Positions 13,416-15,460 of a stretch of DNA of 15,460 nucleotides are shown in pieces; the first letter of the stretch is position 1, and each line of letters starts with the position of its first letter. Where the stretch lies: assembly GCA_018897415.1 (NCBI GenBank), contig JAHIKR010000069.1:1-15460 (forward strand). Reading direction: 5' to 3'. The notes under the pieces are model-generated. The model did no database searches, was not told where the DNA came from, and was given only the letters and a program-made list of their open reading frames with translations. The translations under genes and the position numbers were made by a program. This stretch comes from Pseudomonadota bacterium (lineage in GTDB: Bacteria; Desulfobacterota; Desulfobacteria; Desulfobacterales; ETH-SRB1).

Positions 13416-15460
13416 ATGAGTAAGAACATATTTAAAAAGCCTAAATCCTTTATTTCAGAAGATGAGCGAAAAAGGCGTAAAAGAGAGGGCATCCTGATTG
13501 TCGTCATAATTGCCATTGTTGCAGTTTTGACTTTTGCTGAAAGCAGAATTGTTCATTTTGGAGCTGATATCCCAATTTCCAACACAATCCTGATGTTCAT
13601 TCTGATCAATATCAATTTGCTCTTGCTTATCTTATTGATATTTCTTGTATTTAGGAATCTGGTAAAGCTTCTTTATGATAGAAAGCGTAAAGTCATGGGA
13701 GCAAAGCTCCGCACGAGGCTTGTCGTTGCATTTATAGCCCTTACCCTTCTGCCAACCATTGTTCTGTTTTTCTTTTCGATCAATTTTATTACAACCAGCA
13801 TTGAGTTTTGGTTTGACGTACCTGTCGAGCAAGCTCTTGAAAATTCACTGCTTGTTGGAAGAAGTGTTTATAAACATGCAGAGGAAAACAATCAGTTTTT
13901 TATGGAAAAAATATCATACCAGATTAAGACCAGGCAATTTTTAGATCCTAAAAATAGAAGGTCTCTTTCCCATTACATCCAGGTAGTCCAACGGGCATTC
14001 AATTTCCATGCTGTAGAGGTTTATAACACAAATTCAGGGCGTACTACATTTGCCACAGTCCAGGGACTAGAGGATGAACCTCTTAGTGTTGTTTCAGCAG
14101 ATAACCTCCAGAAAGACTTTGAGTCAAAAAAAGTAATATCAGTTTTTGAAAACATTAGTACCGGTGAGTTAATAAGAACTATTGGAACTGTTCCTTTTGG
14201 AGTCAAACATAAAGATGCTGAGGCCTTTGTTGTATTGAATATTCTTATTCCTTTGGAGCTTTCAGAAAATATGGCTTCTATTTCAAGAGGTTTCGAGGAA
14301 TACCAGCAGATAAAATTATTAAAAAAACCTATTCAGATTACCTATTACATAAACCTTTCAATAGTGGCATTACTCGTTGTCTTTTGTGCAGTATGGTTTG
14401 GTTTTTATCTGGCCAAGACAATTACAATACCAATTATGGAGCTTGCTGAAGGCACCAGAAGGGTTGCGGAAGGGGATTTAAGGGTAAGCATAGGTGCCGT
14501 AGCTGATGATGAAATAGGGAGTCTTGTTGATTCATTTAATAAAATGACCAGGGATCTTAGGATCAGCAGAGAACAACTGGAACTTTCTGCACGAATGCTT
14601 CGTGAGCAGAACGTGGAAATTGAAGAAAGACGGCAGTATATGGAAATTGTCTTAAAAAATGTTTCTGCTGGTGTAATAACTCTGGGATCCAATGGATTTG
14701 TTGCTACAATTAACAAGTCAGCTGAAAAGATGCTGAATCTTAAATCTGAGGACATATTAAACAAAAGCTATAAAAAGCTGTTAAAAGGACAGTATCTCAA
14801 CCTTGCCGTGGAACTAATAGAAAATTTTACTAGTTCTCAGGAAGATCATGTCGAGCTTCCTTTAAGACTTACAATAGATGGAAGACCACGGAGTTTTATG
14901 GTACATGTTAATGAACTCAAAGATGATTCTGGAAACCATATGGGTATGGTTATGGTCTTTGATGATTTGACTGAGCTGGAGAAAGCGCAGCGAATGATAG
15001 CGTGGCGTGAAGTTGCTCGCAGGATTGCCCATGAAGTAAAAAATCCTTTAACTCCGATAACGCTTTCAGCTCAAAGACTTAAACGAAAATATTCAGAAAA
15101 GATAAATGAGCCAATTTTTGAGGAATGCACTCAGATGATAATTGACCATGTTGATATTATACGAAATCTGGTAAATGAATTTTCTGCTTTTGCAAGATTC
15201 CCAACGGCAAATCCTGAGCCTTGTGAATTGCCGCCAATAATTGAAGAAACTGTGGCTCTTTACAAAGAAAGTCATCAAAATATTAATTTCAAGGTTATAA
15301 TTTCAGATAAGATTCCGCGTATTAATATTGATCGTCAGCAAATAAAGCAAGCTATGATTAATCTGGTCGATAATGCAATAGTTGCAATTAAGAAACAGGG
15401 TAATATTGTTATAACTTTGACTCATGACCCTATATTAAAGATGGTGAGAATAGAGGTCGC
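13416..15460 (+). CDS. NtrY-like membrane sensor histidine kinase (partial)
   Basis: The frame is open for 681 codons from the ATG at 13416 to the window end, with no stop. Membrane segments lie at about 26-40, 57-79 and 102-127, as in NtrY (AKLRTRLVVAFIALTLLPTI at the third). An extracytoplasmic region of about 175 residues follows, then a fourth membrane segment (~307-330), a HAMP linker (~330-385), a PAS-like domain (ISAGVITLGSNGFVATIN type, ~405-510), the HisKA motif RIAHEVKNPLTPI with phospho-acceptor H539, and the N box NLVDNA at 649-654. The G boxes lie beyond the window. NtrY-type kinases signal to NtrC-like sigma54 activators, so such a gene is likely next. No ribosome site was seen before the ATG. 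Confidence 0.9.
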   Translation, partial: MSKNIFKKPKSFISEDERKRRKREGILIVVIIAIVAVLTFAESRIVHFGADIPISNTILMFILININLLLLILLIFLVFRNLVKLLYDRKRKVMGAKLRTRLVVAFIALTLLPTIVLFFFSINFITTSIEFWFDVPVEQALENSLLVGRSVYKHAEENNQFFMEKISYQIKTRQFLDPKNRRSLSHYIQVVQRAFNFHAVEVYNTNSGRTTFATVQGLEDEPLSVVSADNLQKDFESKKVISVFENISTGELIRTIGTVPFGVKHKDAEAFVVLNILIPLELSENMASISRGFEEYQQIKLLKKPIQITYYINLSIVALLVVFCAVWFGFYLAKTITIPIMELAEGTRRVAEGDLRVSIGAVADDEIGSLVDSFNKMTRDLRISREQLELSARMLREQNVEIEERRQYMEIVLKNVSAGVITLGSNGFVATINKSAEKMLNLKSEDILNKSYKKLLKGQYLNLAVELIENFTSSQEDHVELPLRLTIDGRPRSFMVHVNELKDDSGNHMGMVMVFDDLTELEKAQRMIAWREVARRIAHEVKNPLTPITLSAQRLKRKYSEKINEPIFEECTQMIIDHVDIIRNLVNEFSAFARFPTANPEPCELPPIIEETVALYKESHQNINFKVIISDKIPRINIDRQQIKQAMINLVDNAIVAIKKQGNIVITLTHDPILKMVRIEV

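Overview
The window reads like a chromosome segment of a Gram-negative, AT-rich, anaerobic Desulfobacterota-type bacterium (inference). The grounds are lpxC (lipid A synthesis), the order yifB / lpxC / DUF4390 gene / NtrY-like kinase, paired small cold-shock proteins, a PEP-synthase-like phosphotransferase, and many dispersed palindromic repeats. No rRNA, tRNA or CRISPR array was seen.

The left part (1-6219) is a patchwork of gene ends and mobile debris. It holds a terminator (22-64), a 3' remnant of a second PEP-synthase-like gene (246-320), and three copies of a ~127-bp repeat (341-467, 1967-2079, 3497-3605). Lying between or beside these copies are an intact AAA_14/DUF4143 ATPase (549-1883), the first 68 codons of an IS110 transposase (2136-2342), a cytochrome P460-like pseudogene with two frameshifts (2401-2591), a four-helix membrane protein (2616-3050), a CopZ-like copper chaperone (3193-3393), a copA start cut off after about 35 codons (3377-3508), the tail of a type I restriction hsdS gene (3629-3814), and an overlapping unknown gene (3768-4184). 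Pointing the other way is a tight three-gene operon of unrecognised proteins (5945 down to 4299) with a good sigma70-type promoter (6039-6011). An ORF6N-domain remnant containing a 35-nt near-perfect palindrome closes this part.

The middle part (6220-9936, minus strand) holds a large ATP-grasp/phosphohistidine protein with a non-standard C-terminal third, a 125-bp inverted-repeat element in its leader, and two cold-shock genes with a shared-type terminator. A gene-poor stretch (9572-9936) carries a composite palindrome.

The right part (9937-15460) is conserved core: yifB/comM on the minus strand, then divergent lpxC, a secreted DUF4390 protein, and a membrane histidine kinase of the NtrY type that runs off the window after the N box. 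The DUF4390 gene is bracketed by related GTGAACC-type repeats.

The strongest candidates for something undescribed are the three-gene operon at 4299-5945, the discrete ~127-bp repeat that marks gene breakpoints, and the unusual C-terminal domain of the PEP-synthase-like protein. Function claims for these are inference only.
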